A model generated the notes under the pieces. The model worked only from the letters and a program-made list of their open reading frames with translations, had not been told where the DNA came from and did not search any database. Below are positions 1 through 7,384 of a DNA stretch of 30,584 bases, piece after piece. The number at the start of each line of letters is the position of its first letter. The first letter of the stretch is position 1. The stretch is from assembly GCA_964602995.1 (NCBI GenBank), contig CAZRTM010000047.1, forward strand, positions 1 to 30,584, in the 5' to 3' direction. Source of the DNA: JAAYYY01 sp964602995 (GTDB lineage Bacteria; Chloroflexota; Anaerolineae; Promineifilales; Promineifilaceae). A program made the position numbers and the translations under genes.

Positions 1-135
1 GCACGCCCGGGCATAGGGATGGTTTTTACCATCCGGGAACGACCAGATGGCCAATGGCAATATATCTTGCGACCAGAAATGAGGGAAGTGCTCGAAGAAA
101 TGGATCCGCCCTGGCTGCATGAGATGGTACGCTAG
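1..135 (+). CDS. 3' end of an unidentified gene (partial)
   Basis: Frame 1 is open from the window edge and ends at TAG (133-135), giving 44 C-terminal residues that finish in WLHEMVR. The piece is charged and has no motif that I recognise. It lies 33 bp before a remnant that resembles a DrmA-like helicase N-terminus, so it may be the last gene of a defence island; that is inference from position only. Reading the sequence upstream of the window would settle what it is. Confidence 0.5.
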   Translation, partial: ARPGIGMVFTIRERPDGQWQYILRPEMREVLEEMDPPWLHEMVR

Positions 136-168
136 GATGGAGATGCAACAAGCAAAGGAAAGTGAGGC

Positions 169-312
169 ATGACCGAGAAACTCTCCGGTCCATCCCCTAT
201 AGACCTGCGCGCCGAGCTCCAGGACAAGGTCCTCAAAGACCTCCTCGGCCCGGCAGCTGGCCCCGAAGAAGAAGTCGACGAGCGTAATGTGCGAGGTATT
301 CCAACTGATTGA
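169..312 (+). pseudogene. N-terminal remnant resembling a DISARM DrmA-like helicase
   Basis: ATG at 169 opens a 47-codon reading frame ending in TGA (310-312). The part LKDLLGPAAGPEEEVDERNV resembles, from memory, the N-terminus of DrmA-like helicases, where a (D)LLGPAGGPEEE stretch is followed by a VRxRYLVGMLAP-like segment. Here the reading breaks straight after VRG; shifting frame there gives a short RY before another stop, as expected of a decayed gene. Nothing helicase-like (Walker A, DEAD box) follows, and the next gene is a histidine kinase. I read it as a truncated relic of an anti-phage gene. A real small protein of 47 residues is the alternative. Confidence 0.4.
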
Positions 313-491
313 ACTGTGGACCTCTGCAGCACCACACCTGTCGCCAGCCACCACTACAACCAATTCACCAAAGCAACATATCACTTCCTCCCCATCTTTC
401 TATAAAATGTAGCGAAATAAGCGACGTATACCTGCTCGGGCTATGTTACGGATGCGTCTGCTGTAAAGAGTTGAAGAACAAAGGCGGTTCA

Positions 492-2603
492 ATGGCACGT
501 GTAATGACTCGCAACCAGGCAGTGAGCCGAAGACGTTTTTTCTCGCGGCATAGCTTTTCTACGCGCTTACTGCTTGGTCTGTTTATCCTTATCCTGCTGA
601 CGACGGCAAGCGCCGGTATTCCGGCGTACTTGCTAACGCGTGCGCAGTTGGAGCGGCAGGCCTGGTCACAGGTCGAGGGGGCGCAACGTGCAACGCATTC
701 GCTACTTCTTGCGGGACAGGAACGGTTGAATAACCTGACCACCCTCTTCGCCGAACGTCCCACACTGCAGCAGCTGGCCCGTGAGGGAGCGGGCGAGGAT
801 CTTCGCTCCTACCTGAAGGCTTTCCAAAGACAGAGCGGTCTCGACTTACTGCTCTTTTGTGGTGTTAATGGGCAGTCGGTGGCGGGGAACGTTTCCCTTG
901 ACGACTGCACCCAACTGCCAGAGGCCGGCTTCACCCTTTTTAATAATCGTCCGGCCCTCATAGCCACACAGCCGGTGGACGATGAAGCGTCTGGTCAGGT
1001 ATTGGGCACAGCCATTGCCGGGATATGGCTGGACCAATCCTTTTTACAACAGTTAGCGAGCGACACGGGCGTGCAGCAGAGCATTGTGACCTCGACAGGG
1101 ATTCGCCTTGCCAGCAGTCTCGCCACAGATGGCGCGGCACAGTCGGGCGTGGGAGAAAATGCAACGGTTTCGCTTGAGCGTCAGGTAATTCAACTAAATG
1201 GGAATCGCTACTACACTGCCTATTCAGAATTGCCGGGTGCAGGCGATGGCGCCGCGCTTCTGTCTGAAGTAGCTTTGCCGGTGGGCGATTTGACCACGAC
1301 GGAAAATCGGGCGCTACTCATACTGGCAGGGAGTACAGCGGTCATTTCCATTCTGGGTGGTTTTCTGGGTATCTGGTATGTGCGTCAACTGGTCGCGCCC
1401 CTGCAGCGGCTGACGGCCGCCGCCGAGCAGGTCAGCCAGGGCGATCTCATGGCACCGATCCCACTTATCTCTAGCCCCGAGGAAATCAGCACACTGGCCA
1501 CTGCCCTGCACCACAGCCAGCACAGCATGTTGCAGGCGCTGCAGGAGCGGTCCGAGGCCAGAGATTGGCTGAACGCCCTGGTGCAGTCAATTGTCGAAGG
1601 GGTTGTGACGGTGGATGAGAGCGGACATATCACCTTTCTCAGCCAGGGCGCTGAAACACTGAGCGGCTGGACGCGAGAGGAGGCCCTGGGCCGGCATCTG
1701 GATGTCGTGTTCCCGCTGGCCGAAGTTAACGGCGGATTTCTGGCACAGATCCCGGAAAAAGGACAAAGACGGCAGATTGCTGTGCGTAATCAGTCTGGCC
1801 GCACGATGGTGCTTGCAGTCACGGGCGCCCAGATGGTGCCGCCGGGTGGTGAGACAACTCAGTTGGCGCTGGTGTTGCGCGATGTCACACAGGAGGAAGC
1901 GCTGCGCCATTTACGCGCTTACTTCCTGGCCAACATTTCTCACGAATTCCGCACGCCGCTGAGCACGCTCATTGCTTCCATGGAACTGCTGCTGGATCCG
2001 GAGGAGGATTTATCGGCAACTGAGATGCGTGAGCTGCTCAAGCCCAGCTATCTGAGCTTGCACGCGCTGCAGACCCTGATCGACAATCTGCTAGAGAGTA
2101 GTCGCATTGAAGCCGGCCACTTCACGATTCAGAAAAGACCGACCGACCTGAACGCCGTGCTCGAGTCTGCGCTGCACATGGTCGGTCCTTTGCTTAAGCG
2201 AAAGCAACAGCCGGTTACTGTTGGCGAGCCGGGCATGCTGCCAATCGTCCCAGGAGATGCCAGCCGGCTGACCCAGGTGTTGGTAAATCTGCTTGCCAAC
2301 GCCAGCAAGTACAGTCCACCGGGAAAGCCCATCGACGTTGAGGTGTCCCAGCAACCAGGCGTGCTGCGTATTGCTGTCGCTGACCGCGGGCCAGGCATCA
2401 CACCCGCGGATCGTGCCAAAGTTTTCCACCGGTTTGTAAGAGGTAACACGTCCGACGGGGAGCAATATGGGATTGGATTGGGCCTCTATGTCGTCAAAAC
2501 AGTCGTCGAAGCGCATGGGGGCCGTGTTGGCATTGATGGCCGAGCAAGAGGCGGTTCCGTCTTCTGGTTCGAACTGCCATTGGCAGGCGAGGATGTAGCA
2601 TGA
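492..2603 (+). CDS. phoR: Membrane sensor histidine kinase, PhoR-like (HAMP-PAS-HisKA-HATPase)
   Basis: A 703-residue kinase. Two membrane segments (about 25-46 and 275-297) enclose a roughly 225-residue extracytoplasmic sensor region. Then come HAMP (about 297-350), PAS (about 358-470), a HisKA H-box NISHEFRTPL with the phospho-accepting His484, and an HATPase domain with N box (N603), DRGPG (631-635) and GIGLG (660-664). The frame is open further upstream to 309, but ATG 492 follows an AAAGGCGG ribosome site and begins the usual basic N-terminus. Its stop overlaps the start of the PhoB-like regulator (ATGA), so the two are co-translated. It lies just before the Pho-box-controlled pst operon, so phosphate sensing is the likely role; this is inference, since the sensor domain itself is unidentified. 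A TATAAAAT at 401-408 may be its -10. Confidence 0.9.
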   Translation: MARVMTRNQAVSRRRFFSRHSFSTRLLLGLFILILLTTASAGIPAYLLTRAQLERQAWSQVEGAQRATHSLLLAGQERLNNLTTLFAERPTLQQLAREGAGEDLRSYLKAFQRQSGLDLLLFCGVNGQSVAGNVSLDDCTQLPEAGFTLFNNRPALIATQPVDDEASGQVLGTAIAGIWLDQSFLQQLASDTGVQQSIVTSTGIRLASSLATDGAAQSGVGENATVSLERQVIQLNGNRYYTAYSELPGAGDGAALLSEVALPVGDLTTTENRALLILAGSTAVISILGGFLGIWYVRQLVAPLQRLTAAAEQVSQGDLMAPIPLISSPEEISTLATALHHSQHSMLQALQERSEARDWLNALVQSIVEGVVTVDESGHITFLSQGAETLSGWTREEALGRHLDVVFPLAEVNGGFLAQIPEKGQRRQIAVRNQSGRTMVLAVTGAQMVPPGGETTQLALVLRDVTQEEALRHLRAYFLANISHEFRTPLSTLIASMELLLDPEEDLSATEMRELLKPSYLSLHALQTLIDNLLESSRIEAGHFTIQKRPTDLNAVLESALHMVGPLLKRKQQPVTVGEPGMLPIVPGDASRLTQVLVNLLANASKYSPPGKPIDVEVSQQPGVLRIAVADRGPGITPADRAKVFHRFVRGNTSDGEQYGIGLGLYVVKTVVEAHGGRVGIDGRARGGSVFWFELPLAGEDVA

Positions 2604-3274
2604 AAGCACTCATTGTCGAGGATGACCTGGCGCTCTCAGACGTGTTGACCTTTACGTTGCGGCGGGCAGGGTTTACGGTTCAGGCGACCCACGATGGTCT
2701 TGCCGGCCTCGAAGCGTGGCAGCAGGAAAAGCCAGACGTCATCATTCTGGACTTAAATCTGCCCGGAATGGACGGACTGGCAGTCTGCCGGCGCATTCGG
2801 GCTGAGTCGCAGACGCCTATTATTATGCTCACGGTACGCGGAGGCGAGGCCGACATCGTGCGGGGGCTTGAGCTGGGAGCAGACGATTACGTCGTCAAGC
2901 CTTTCAGCCCTCGCGAGCTAATTGCTCGGGTGCAGGCTGTGTTGCGTCGTGCAGGCCAGGCGCCAGGCGGTGGAACGCTCAGCGCCGCTGGGCTGACCCT
3001 GGACCGTTCACGTAACGAACTGCAGGGGGTGGGAGAGGAGCCAATAAAGCTCACCCCCTTAGAAGCCACTTTGTTGGAAACACTCATGCTCAACGCCGGC
3101 CGCGTGCTGACGGCTGATACACTGATTGACGCTGTCTGGGGGGCCGATGGTGGCGACCGCGCCATGCTCAAGCAACTCGTCTACCGATTGCGGACAAAGA
3201 TCGAGCGCGACCCGGCGAATCCAACTTATGTGGAAACCGTGCCCGGCGTCGGCTACGGATTCATCGCTGGTTAA
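2600..3274 (+). CDS. phoB: OmpR/PhoB-family response regulator
   Basis: A 224-residue DNA-binding response regulator. The receiver domain (1-115) has the acidic pair E7/D8-D9, phospho-acceptor D51 in ILDLNLPGMDG, T78 and K100 in the YVVKPF motif. A winged-helix Trans_reg_C domain (about 128-222) ends with the typical VPGVGYGF. The start overlaps the kinase stop by 4 bp, marking them as a pair in kinase-first order, the reverse of the common phoB-phoR order. Directly downstream are four 11-bp direct repeats of the type bound by PhoB, followed by pst genes, so it is very likely the phosphate regulator of this operon. Confidence 0.9.
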   Translation: MKALIVEDDLALSDVLTFTLRRAGFTVQATHDGLAGLEAWQQEKPDVIILDLNLPGMDGLAVCRRIRAESQTPIIMLTVRGGEADIVRGLELGADDYVVKPFSPRELIARVQAVLRRAGQAPGGGTLSAAGLTLDRSRNELQGVGEEPIKLTPLEATLLETLMLNAGRVLTADTLIDAVWGADGGDRAMLKQLVYRLRTKIERDPANPTYVETVPGVGYGFIAG

Positions 3275-3316
3275 TCCTCGTTCCGATAGCGCCACCCTTT
3301 CCGCGCCTGCGGGCGA

Positions 3317-3360
3317 TTGTTACCTCATTGTTACCCGACCATAACCGGGATGTTACATCC
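3317..3360 (+). promoter_or_regulatory. Pho box: four 11-bp direct repeats
   Basis: Four direct repeats with an exact 11-bp period: GTTAC at 3319, GTTAC at 3330, ATAAC at 3341 and GTTAC at 3352. The first two units read TTGTTACCTCA and TTGTTACCCGA. PhoB-type regulators bind tandem 7-bp half sites separated by 4 bp, which is the same 11-bp spacing. The array covers the -35 region of the promoter at 3367, as in PhoB-activated class II promoters, and lies right after the phoB-like gene. Confidence 0.75.
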
Positions 3361-3366
3361 TGCCCA

Positions 3367-3372
3367 TATGAT
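3367..3372 (+). promoter_or_regulatory. -10 element of the Pho-regulated promoter
   Basis: TATGAT lies 6 bp after the last Pho-box repeat, with no recognisable -35 hexamer; the repeats occupy that position. This is the layout of an activator-dependent PhoB promoter. It would drive the 3416 gene and probably pstSCAB, giving a leader of about 35 nt. Inferred, not measured. Confidence 0.5.
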
Positions 3373-3415
3373 GGAAAAATGAGCTATTCCAGAAGGATGG
3401 AGAATGTCCGACTGA

Positions 3416-4363
3416 ATGATGCGTAGATACCTTTCTCTAGAACGCGACGACCTGGTCATCGATCCCGTTTTACTGGAGCGGCTGCCGGCCGGTCTGGCCT
3501 GGTATTATCTGGCGCTTCCGTTGGCCTGCGAAGATGGCGTCATGAGTGTAGCCATGGTGCACCCCGAGAACACAACGGCGCTAAGCGTGCTGGGCGATTT
3601 GCTTGGCGCTCCAATTGTGCCGGTTCGCGTGCATCCTGAAGCATTGGTCAAGACACTGCGCCGGCTCTACAGCGACGCACCGGCCCCAACGCCGCGCGTT
3701 CTCTGCTGGAGCGCCCAGGCCAGTGAGTTGGCGAAAGTGGCTGATGTTGCCACAGCATATGCGGCATCTTTATCAGGAACCGTTACCGTATTATCTAGCA
3801 GCGAACTTAACATAGATACGGCTCTCACCGTCGCCAGCAAGGGGCACTACAACCTGGCCGTCCTGTTGCCACCATCTGGTCAGCCGCTGGCGCCTCTATT
3901 GCAGCATTCGTCCTTACCCCTGTTGCTGCTGAGTGGTAAGGAACTGCCGATGCAGCGCATCTTGATCGCGTTGCGTGGATATGCTGCCGATTACTACGCG
4001 CTCGACTGGCTGGCGCCTCTCCTCCAGCCACCGGCTACGGTGACGCTGCTACCTTTGCCTCACACGCCACTGCAAGAAGCCCATCCTCCACTGCGCCACA
4101 ATGGTTCCGGAACGAGCCACCTCGAGCGCTGCCTGCGCCACCCTGTTCTCGATCCGGCGCGCACCTTCGTCCGCTTCCGGCAGGGCCTGGCGGCCCAGCA
4201 GGTCGTCGACGAACTACGACAACAGGCTTATGACCTACTGGCTATCACCGCCGAAGGCTATGGGCAATTCGTGAGTGACGTTCTGGCCACGACCGAAGCG
4301 GAGGCAGTCGTGGGCAACAGGGCCTTGTTTCTCCTGCGGCCGCCGGCTGTCGGGCGAACATAA
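3416..4363 (+). CDS. MshEN/T2SSE-N half-domain fused to a UspA-like protein
   Basis: A 315-residue protein without signal or membrane segments. Residues about 15-85 match the second half of the type II secretion ATPase N-terminal (MshEN) domain: LLERLPAGLAWYYLALPL, then a VAMVHPEN strand-turn. The first MshEN motif (RLGxxL...) is absent. The remainder (about 95-310) looks like one or two universal-stress-protein folds, with alternating strands such as RILIALRGYA and YDLLAITAEG and an ending ALFLLRPP, but no clear G-2X-G-9X-G ATP motif. The start ATG directly abuts an in-frame TGA and has no close ribosome site of its own; a GAAGG/GGAG stretch lies 13-20 bp upstream in front of a 3-codon mini-ORF. 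It is the first gene behind the Pho box and 41 bp before pstS, so it should be phosphate-regulated. Function unknown; ligand signalling to the Pst system is only a guess. Confidence 0.75.
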   Translation: MMRRYLSLERDDLVIDPVLLERLPAGLAWYYLALPLACEDGVMSVAMVHPENTTALSVLGDLLGAPIVPVRVHPEALVKTLRRLYSDAPAPTPRVLCWSAQASELAKVADVATAYAASLSGTVTVLSSSELNIDTALTVASKGHYNLAVLLPPSGQPLAPLLQHSSLPLLLLSGKELPMQRILIALRGYAADYYALDWLAPLLQPPATVTLLPLPHTPLQEAHPPLRHNGSGTSHLERCLRHPVLDPARTFVRFRQGLAAQQVVDELRQQAYDLLAITAEGYGQFVSDVLATTEAEAVVGNRALFLLRPPAVGRT

Positions 4364-4404
4364 CCTCGACGCAAATAATGCTCAAAGATAAGTGGAGGAA
4401 TTCA

Positions 4405-5412
4405 ATGGACCGAGTTTATCAAGTACATCGCCTGCTGCTCCTGATGTCATTTTGCCTGCTGATAGTTACTGCCTGCACGTCCCCGACTGGTAGTGGAAGA
4501 GCTGCTCAGGCGCAGGGCGAATCCGCTCGAGGAACTTCAGAGACCTCCATCTCTGTCTCCGGAGCGTTTGCCCTCTTTCCCATGATGACGGTCTGGACAG
4601 AGGAATATAACACGCTCTATCCGAATATTACTTTTGACGTTCAGGCTGGCGGCGCCGGCAAGGGGATGACCGATATGCTCTCCGGCGCAGCCGACATCGC
4701 CATGCTTTCGCGTGATGCGCGGCAGGAGGAGCTGGATCAAGGCTCGTATCTGGTGCCGGTGACCATTGATGCCGTGGTGGCTACGGTGAACGCCAACAAC
4801 CCCTATCTGGATGAGTTACTGGCGCAGGGAATCACAGCCGAAGAAGCGCATGCTGTCTGGGTCAGCCAGGAAATTACCACCTGGGGTGAGCTGTTGGGCA
4901 TTGACAGCGACGAGCCTATCAACGTCTATACGCGCTCCGATTCTGCCGGCGCCGCCGAAATGTGGGCGCTCTTTAGTCTGGCAGAAGCGCAGGAAGATCT
5001 GCGGGGTACCGCTGTCAACGCCGACCCTGGCCTTGCCGAGGCGGTGCGCCAGGACCCGCTGGGCATTGGCTACAACAATATCGGCTTTGCCTATAACCTG
5101 GCGACCGGAGCGCCTAATGACGGTATTCGCGTCGTCCCGCTGGACCTGAACGGCGATGGGCAAATCAGCGACGACGAGGCATTTTATGACCAACGTGACC
5201 AACTGACGCAGGCCATTGCTAATCAGGTCTATCCCTTTCCACCGGCGCGTATCCTTTACCTGGTGACAAAGGGCGAACCCAGCCCGGCAATTGCCGATTT
5301 CTATAGCTGGGTGCTTAGCGACGGTCAGGCCTACGTCTCCGACGCCGGTTATGTGCCGTTGACGGAAACCCATATCCAGGAGGCGCTTCAACTGATACCC
5401 GCACTAGAGTAG
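4405..5412 (+). CDS. pstS: Phosphate ABC transporter substrate-binding lipoprotein PstS
   Basis: A 335-residue precursor with a hydrophobic leader and lipobox VTAC (Cys24), so it is lipid-anchored outside the membrane. The mature part is a PBP-like phosphate-binding protein: SISVSGAFALFPMMTVW, then AGGAGKGMTDMLSGAADIAM, a TRSDSAGAAEMW segment and a C-terminal YVPLT region, all typical of PstS. An in-frame ATG at 4378 exists, but 4405 follows GGAGG at 4394-4398 and begins the signal peptide directly. Unusually, residues 247-258 form a complete EF-hand loop, DLNGDGQISDDE, suggesting bound calcium. It captures phosphate for PstC/PstA/PstB encoded downstream. Confidence 0.92.
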   Translation: MDRVYQVHRLLLLMSFCLLIVTACTSPTGSGRAAQAQGESARGTSETSISVSGAFALFPMMTVWTEEYNTLYPNITFDVQAGGAGKGMTDMLSGAADIAMLSRDARQEELDQGSYLVPVTIDAVVATVNANNPYLDELLAQGITAEEAHAVWVSQEITTWGELLGIDSDEPINVYTRSDSAGAAEMWALFSLAEAQEDLRGTAVNADPGLAEAVRQDPLGIGYNNIGFAYNLATGAPNDGIRVVPLDLNGDGQISDDEAFYDQRDQLTQAIANQVYPFPPARILYLVTKGEPSPAIADFYSWVLSDGQAYVSDAGYVPLTETHIQEALQLIPALE

Positions 5413-5473
5413 CCCAGCTCGAGCATCACGAGAAGTGAAAGCAGTGTGTGAGGGGCCGGCCTGGCGCGGACGT

Positions 5474-5487
5474 CGGGACCGGTCCCG
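5474..5487. repeat. 14-bp perfect palindrome between pstS and pstC
   Basis: CGGGACCGGTCCCG is self-complementary and lies in the 92-bp gap between pstS and pstC, 18 bp before the pstC start codon. In RNA it could form a short GC-rich hairpin, which might protect the pstS message or reduce read-through, since the binding protein is usually needed in excess. No T-tract follows, so it is not a classical terminator. Confidence 0.45.
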
Positions 5488-5504
5488 TACAACGGAGGTT
5501 TTCT

Positions 5505-6497
5505 ATGGAAGTGACACGCGAGAGAACCCTGACCCATGGTGTACCGGCAAAAGCACCGGTCTTTCGTCGCATAAGTCGCTGGCGCTGGCTAAAGGATAAC
5601 GCGGCGCGGCCTGTGTTTGGCCTTGCCGCCATAACTGTCTGCCTGCTCGTAGTTGTCATCACGGCCGCCCTGGTCAGCCGCGCCTGGCCCATTCTCAACG
5701 CCTATCCATTGTCCGAATTGCTGACAGGGCAGGTCTGGCAACCCATGCGTGGGCTATTTGGCTTCGCGCCCTTTATCATCGGCAGCGTGGCCGTAACGGC
5801 TGTCGCCATGGTCATTGCCGTCGTCCCGGCTGTCTTCAGCGGCATCTACCTGGCCGAATATACCTCAATGCGCGCTCGTGCGGTGCTCAAGCCGCTCATG
5901 GACCTGCTGGTAGGCATTCCGTCTGTGGTCTACGGTTTGTGGGGAATTCTCTTCATCGTGCCCCTCATCCGCGACTACCTCGGCCCCTGGTCGGACCGTA
6001 CGCTGGGCCAATTCTTCCCTTTCTTTGCGCGCACCAATCCCAGCGGTTACGGATTGTTGGCGGCCGGATTCGTGTTGGCCGTCATGGTCTTCCCCCTTAT
6101 CGTCGCCGTCACCGAAGAGGTGCTGCGCAGCGTGCCTCGCGACATGCGCGAGACGCTGTTGGCGCTGGGTGCAACGCGGTGGGAGGCGACGAAATGCGTG
6201 GTGCGGCGAGCGGGCATAGGTGGCATTTTGGCGGCCATCGTCCTCGGCTTCTCGCGCGCCTTTGGCGAGACGTTGGCGGTGATGATGCTTGTGGGCAACA
6301 GCGTGCAGATTCCTTCCTCGCTCTTTGACGCCGCTTACCCGCTGCCGGCCCTGATAGCCAACAACTACGGTGAAATTATGTCTGTGCCACTGTACGAGTC
6401 GGCATTAATGGGCGCCGCACTGGTGTTGCTTGCCGTTGTCCTCGTTTTCAACATCCTGGCGCGGCTGACCATCAACCGCATTGCGGGAAGGAGTTAG
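5505..6497 (+). CDS. pstC: Phosphate ABC transporter permease PstC
   Basis: A 330-residue inner-membrane permease of the binding-protein-dependent transport family. It has about six membrane segments, beginning with VFGLAAITVCLLVVVITAAL, and the cytoplasmic EAA coupling loop TLLALGATRWEATKCVVRRA that contacts PstB. A PstC/PstA-type VGIPSVVYGLWGI segment and the AFGETLAVMMLVGN segment are present. GTG at 5448 would extend the frame, but ATG 5505 follows the strong site ACGGAGGT (5492-5499) and fits the family length. It pairs with PstA, encoded 4 bp downstream. Confidence 0.93.
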   Translation: MEVTRERTLTHGVPAKAPVFRRISRWRWLKDNAARPVFGLAAITVCLLVVVITAALVSRAWPILNAYPLSELLTGQVWQPMRGLFGFAPFIIGSVAVTAVAMVIAVVPAVFSGIYLAEYTSMRARAVLKPLMDLLVGIPSVVYGLWGILFIVPLIRDYLGPWSDRTLGQFFPFFARTNPSGYGLLAAGFVLAVMVFPLIVAVTEEVLRSVPRDMRETLLALGATRWEATKCVVRRAGIGGILAAIVLGFSRAFGETLAVMMLVGNSVQIPSSLFDAAYPLPALIANNYGEIMSVPLYESALMGAALVLLAVVLVFNILARLTINRIAGRS

Positions 6498-6501
6498 TTA
6501 G

Positions 6502-7374
6502 ATGAAGACCAGAAGAATGAAGACTCGAAGGATGAAACGAAAAGTTGAGGAGCGTTTCTTTCTCTGGCTCATGCGAGCTTTTCTGGTGACCGCTGCAGCG
6601 CTCCTGGGCTTGATTCTTCTCATCATCGTCTGGCGCGGCATTGGCGCCCTCAGCTGGGAAATGATCTCGCAGGCGCCGCAAGGGGGCTTTTATCTTGGCG
6701 GGGAGGGTGGCATCTTGAACGCCATCGTCGGTTCGCTGTATCTGGCAACGGGCGCCACGTTTCTCGCTGCGCTCATCTCTGTGCCTGTGGTTCTCTATCT
6801 CCACGTCTACGCCGCGAAGGGCCGTTTAACCACGATCGTGCGACTGGCGCTGGACATCATGTGGGGCATTCCCAGTATTGTCTATGGCGCCTTCGGCTTC
6901 GCCCTGATGATTTTCCTGGGACTACGCGCCTCACTTCTGGCGGGCATCATTACGCTGGCCCTGGTTGTGCTGCCCATTCTGGCCCGCACCTTTGACGAAA
7001 TTGTGACGATGGCGCCGGCGCAACTACGTGAGGTGACGCTATCGCTGGGCACGACGCGGTTCGAGTTTCTGGGCGTCTTGTTGCGCCAGACCGTGCCGGG
7101 GCTGCTCACGGCGCTGCTTCTGGCCTTTGGACGCGGCATCGGCGATGCGGCATCGGTTCTGTTTACGGCCGGCTACACCGATAGCATGCCAGAATCGCTG
7201 CTCCGCCCCGTCGCTTCCCTGCCATTGGCCGTCTTCTTTCAACTGAGCACGCCTTTTCCAGAAGTGCAGGCGCGCGCCTATGCTTCGGCCCTGGTGCTCA
7301 CCGTGATGATTCTGACCATCAGCCTCTTGGCGCACCTCATCATGAGCCGGCTGGGCCGGCACGTCATTCGTTAG
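6502..7374 (+). CDS. pstA: Phosphate ABC transporter permease PstA
   Basis: A 290-residue permease with about six membrane segments and the PstA signatures MWGIPSIVYGAFGF and TLSLGTTRFEFLGVLLRQ (EAA loop), then FGRGIGDAASVLFTAG. AAGGAG (6488-6493) lies 8 bp before the first ATG, overlapping the end of pstC. The N-terminus contains a short duplication, MKTRR-MKTRR-MKRK, from a 15-bp direct repeat, so three in-frame ATGs lie within 31 bp; the first has the best-placed ribosome site. The protein forms the membrane channel together with PstC. Confidence 0.93.
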   Translation: MKTRRMKTRRMKRKVEERFFLWLMRAFLVTAAALLGLILLIIVWRGIGALSWEMISQAPQGGFYLGGEGGILNAIVGSLYLATGATFLAALISVPVVLYLHVYAAKGRLTTIVRLALDIMWGIPSIVYGAFGFALMIFLGLRASLLAGIITLALVVLPILARTFDEIVTMAPAQLREVTLSLGTTRFEFLGVLLRQTVPGLLTALLLAFGRGIGDAASVLFTAGYTDSMPESLLRPVASLPLAVFFQLSTPFPEVQARAYASALVLTVMILTISLLAHLIMSRLGRHVIR

Positions 7375-7384
7375 GAGATACGCT

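Noticed and set aside
309..491. N-terminal extension of the histidine kinase
   Set aside because: The extra 61 residues are unlike a kinase N-terminus, and ATG 492 has a ribosome site and leads directly into the basic region and first membrane helix.
3303..3314. Terminator after the phoB-like gene
   Set aside because: Only a 4-bp CGCC/GGCG stem and no T-tract.
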